Assembly: GCA_026984895.1 (NCBI GenBank)
Contig: JALSRF010000364.1
Coordinates: 1-6,729, forward strand
Length of the DNA: 6,729 bases
Source: Paracoccaceae bacterium
GTDB taxonomy: Bacteria > Pseudomonadota > Alphaproteobacteria > Rhodobacterales > Rhodobacteraceae
Direction: 5' to 3'
Shown here: positions 5,091-6,729 of the stretch, piece after piece
How the letters are laid out: every line of letters starts with the position of its first letter
Position numbering within the stretch: position 1 is the first letter of the stretch
Notes under the pieces: generated by a model
Seen by the model: the letters and a program-made list of their open reading frames with translations, nothing else
What the model was told of the DNA's origin: nothing
Databases searched by the model: none
Made by a program: the position numbers and the translations under genes

Positions 5091-5786
5091 TCACACGCCG
5101 ACGTAGCGGTGCAGCAGGTCCGGCGCGTCGCGCAACTGCTGCGCGGTCACGCTCAGCGGCACCTGGCCGTTTTCGATGAAGCTCACCGTGTCGGCGATCT
5201 CCAGCACCGCCTCGATGCGCTGTTCCACCAGCACCACCGCCACGCCCTGCCGTTTCAGCGCCACCACGGCCTCGCGGATCAGCGCGATCATCGACGGCTG
5301 CAACCCCTCCGTGGGTTCGTCGAGCAGCAGCACCCTGGGTTCGAGACACAGCGCCCGCGCGGTGGCCAGCATCTGCTGTTCGCCGCCCGAAAGCGTATCG
5401 GCGCGCTGGTGCAGCCGGTCGCGCAGGCGCGGGAACATGTCCAGCACGCGCGCGCGCGTTTCGGCCCCGCGGCGGCGCGCCATCAGGCCGATCTGCAGGT
5501 TCTCGGCAACGCTCAACGCATTGAACAGGCGGCGGCCCTGCGGGATGTAGCCGAGCCCCCGTTTCGGCACCTGCCACGCCGGCAGGCGGTCCAGCCGGGT
5601 GCCGTCCAGCGTGATCTCGCCGCCGCTGGCGCGCACCAGCCCCATGATCGCCTTGAGCAGCGTCGTCTTGCCGGCGCCGTTGCGCCCCAGCAGGCACAGG
5701 ATTTCGCCGGCGCGCGCGGTGATCGACAGATCGCGCAGCACCGGCACCGCCCCGTAGCCGGCATCGAGGTTCCTGACCTTCAGCAT
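5091..5786 (-). CDS. livF: Branched-chain amino acid type ABC transporter ATPase LivF
   Basis: A 231-residue cytoplasmic ATPase, one of the two that power a LIV/HAAT-family importer. Walker A is GRNGAGKT (34-41), the Q-loop lies in YIPQGRRLF (80-88), the signature is LSGGEQQ (132-138) and Walker B is VLLLDEPTEG (152-161). The switch position reads VEQ (Q189) instead of histidine, which is normal for LivF and separates it from LivG. Length is as expected. Its ATG lies within the livG end (7-nt overlap), with only a GGGGGCGGG tract as a ribosome-binding site, so coupled translation is likely. Substrate cannot be told from the ATPase: this family carries branched-chain amino acids, amides, urea and aromatic acids. 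It is the last gene of its operon, converging on the MarR-family gene. Confidence 0.94.
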   Translation of the reverse strand: MLKVRNLDAGYGAVPVLRDLSITARAGEILCLLGRNGAGKTTLLKAIMGLVRASGGEITLDGTRLDRLPAWQVPKRGLGYIPQGRRLFNALSVAENLQIGLMARRRGAETRARVLDMFPRLRDRLHQRADTLSGGEQQMLATARALCLEPRVLLLDEPTEGLQPSMIALIREAVVALKRQGVAVVLVEQRIEAVLEIADTVSFIENGQVPLSVTAQQLRDAPDLLHRYVGV

Positions 5787-6505
5787 CCCGCCCCCAGGTA
5801 GGCCGCCTGCACGGCAGCATCGGCGTGGATCTCGTCGGGGCTGCCCTCGGCGATGATCTCGCCGAAATTCAGCACCGTGATGCGCTCGGCCAGCGCCATG
5901 ACCACGTTGATGTTGTGTTCGATCAGCAGCACGGTGGCGTTGCGCGCCACCTCGCGGATCAGCGCGATGAAGCCTTCGATTTCGCTGTCGGACAGCCCCT
6001 GTGTGGGTTCGTCGAGGATCAGCAGTTTCGGCCGCTGGCCCAGCCCCATGGCGATCTCCAGCAACCGCTGGTGGCCATAGGCAAGATCGCCCGCGCGCTG
6101 CCCGGCGCGCTGCGCCAGCCCGACGCGCTCGAGCTCGGCGCGCACCGCCGCGTCAAGCGCCGCCCCGCGCCCGTGGTGGCGGCGCTGCACCGAAAGCGCC
6201 ACGTTTTCGAACACGCTCAGATCGGCGAAGATCGAGGTGATCTGAAAGGTGTAGGCCATGCCCAGCGCAATGCGCCTGTGGGCGGGCAGCGCGGTGACGT
6301 CGCGCCCGTCGAAGAACACCCGCCCGCCGCTTGCCGGGATGCGCCCGCACAGCATCGAGACGAAGGTGGTCTTGCCGGCGCCATTGGGCCCGATCAGCGC
6401 CCGGATTTCGCCGGCGGGCAGATCGAAGTTCACGTTCTCGACCGCGCGCAGCCCGCCGAAGCTGCGGCTGAGCGATTCGGTGCGCAAAAGGCTCAGGGCA
6501 GCCAT
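5780..6505 (-). CDS. livG: Branched-chain amino acid type ABC transporter ATPase LivG
   Basis: A 241-residue cytoplasmic ATPase, partner of LivF. Walker A is GPNGAGKT (39-46), the Q-loop lies in AYTFQITSIF (Q88), the signature is the LAYGHQ form common in LivG (141-146), Walker B is LLILDEPTQG (161-170) and the switch histidine is H197 in IEHN. Slightly shorter than E. coli LivG (255). I chose the ATG at 6505 because GAGAGGGGG lies about 5 nt upstream and the residues from the longer open frame do not resemble LivG. It overlaps the end of livM by 13 nt and the start of livF by 7 nt, indicating a tightly coupled operon. FQITSIF in place of the E. coli-type FQNIRLF suggests a subgroup other than classical leucine importers, but this is only a hint. 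Confidence 0.94.
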   Translation of the reverse strand: MAALSLLRTESLSRSFGGLRAVENVNFDLPAGEIRALIGPNGAGKTTFVSMLCGRIPASGGRVFFDGRDVTALPAHRRIALGMAYTFQITSIFADLSVFENVALSVQRRHHGRGAALDAAVRAELERVGLAQRAGQRAGDLAYGHQRLLEIAMGLGQRPKLLILDEPTQGLSDSEIEGFIALIREVARNATVLLIEHNINVVMALAERITVLNFGEIIAEGSPDEIHADAAVQAAYLGAGC

Positions 6506-6729
6506 GTCAGCCCCCTCTCGCGCAGCGTGCCCAGCAGGCCTCTGGGCGCATACAGGGTCAGCAGCACCAGGGCCACGCCCACCACCAGCATCCAAGCATC
6601 GGTCAGCGAACTGGCGATGTCCACCAGGTAGAACATGAACAGCGTGCCGACGAACGGCCCCAGCACCGTGCCGGCCCCGCCCAGCAGCACCCAGAGCAGC
6701 GGAAAGATCGAATAGGTCACCTGCGAAAA
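6493..6729 (-). CDS. livM: Branched-chain amino acid type ABC transporter permease LivM (C-terminal part)
   Basis: Only the last 78 residues are in the window; the reading frame stays open to the right edge, so the gene starts beyond it. The fragment is strongly hydrophobic. LLGGAGTVLGPFVGTLFMFY (15-34) is the conserved loop and helix near the end of LivM permeases, a second hydrophobic helix lies at 46-60, and the end YAPRGLLGTLRERG is a typical LivM cytoplasmic tail. It forms part of the membrane channel with LivH. The GTG at 6718-6720 is internal, because the LivM-like sequence continues through it to the edge. Overlaps livG by 13 nt. Confidence 0.88.
   Translation of the reverse strand, partial: FSQVTYSIFPLLWVLLGGAGTVLGPFVGTLFMFYLVDIASSLTDAWMLVVGVALVLLTLYAPRGLLGTLRERGLTWLP

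Noticed and set aside
4301..5179. A 292-codon plus-strand frame covering the MarR gene and the repeat array
   Set aside because: It is a different frame from the clear MarR protein and its C-terminal part is only the translated 14-16-bp repeat.
4777..5820. A 347-codon minus-strand frame running through livF, the repeat array and the MarR gene
   Set aside because: It is out of frame with LivF, whose motifs are all intact in the adjacent frame, and its translation is R/G/A-rich with repeats from the GC array.

Overview
The window is GC-rich, densely coded DNA whose proteins look like those of an alphaproteobacterium, most likely a Rhodobacteraceae-type chromosome. That placement is an inference from protein style and base composition; no rRNA or other phylogenetic marker is present. 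There is no tRNA, rRNA, CRISPR array, transposase, integrase or recognisable transposon end.

Layout. (1) 10-834, minus: an RpiR/MurR-family regulator (HTH plus SIS domain). Its upstream region holds a TGGAA-N6-TTCCA dyad over a putative -10 box. (2) 1081-3662, minus: a compact mercury-resistance operon in the order merT-merP-merF-merA. (3) 3746-4195, plus: divergent merR. The 83-nt gap between merT and merR holds a CTGTA-N5-TACAG dyad inside a 19-bp promoter spacer, the standard MerR-family arrangement. (4) 4470-4907, plus: a MarR-family regulator, preceded by a 274-nt gap with a 7-bp tandem repeat. (5) 5091-6729, minus: the end of a livM-livG-livF set of a branched-chain amino acid type (HAAT) ABC importer, with overlapping genes; livM is cut by the window edge. 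The marR and liv genes converge on a gap filled with 14-16-bp GC-rich tandem repeats.

How the genes work together. MerP would bind Hg(II) in the periplasm. MerT and MerF would carry it across the inner membrane by cysteine exchange, and MerA would reduce it to volatile Hg(0) with NADPH. MerR would hold the divergent promoter shut until Hg(II) binds. The operon has several non-standard details: a MerT N-terminal extension built from a 12-bp/4-residue repeat, a MerF without its second cysteine pair, a MerA without the NmerA domain but with a CC near its start, and a MerR with a short metal-binding loop. No merB, merC, merD or merE is seen, so the system should handle inorganic mercury only.

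The RpiR, MarR and liv genes have no obvious link to mercury. They may be remains of one or two transport/catabolic loci into which the mer operon was inserted. I see no wholly new system here. The points most worth a second look are the MerT extension, the MerF/MerA cysteine arrangement and the intergenic GC repeat family.
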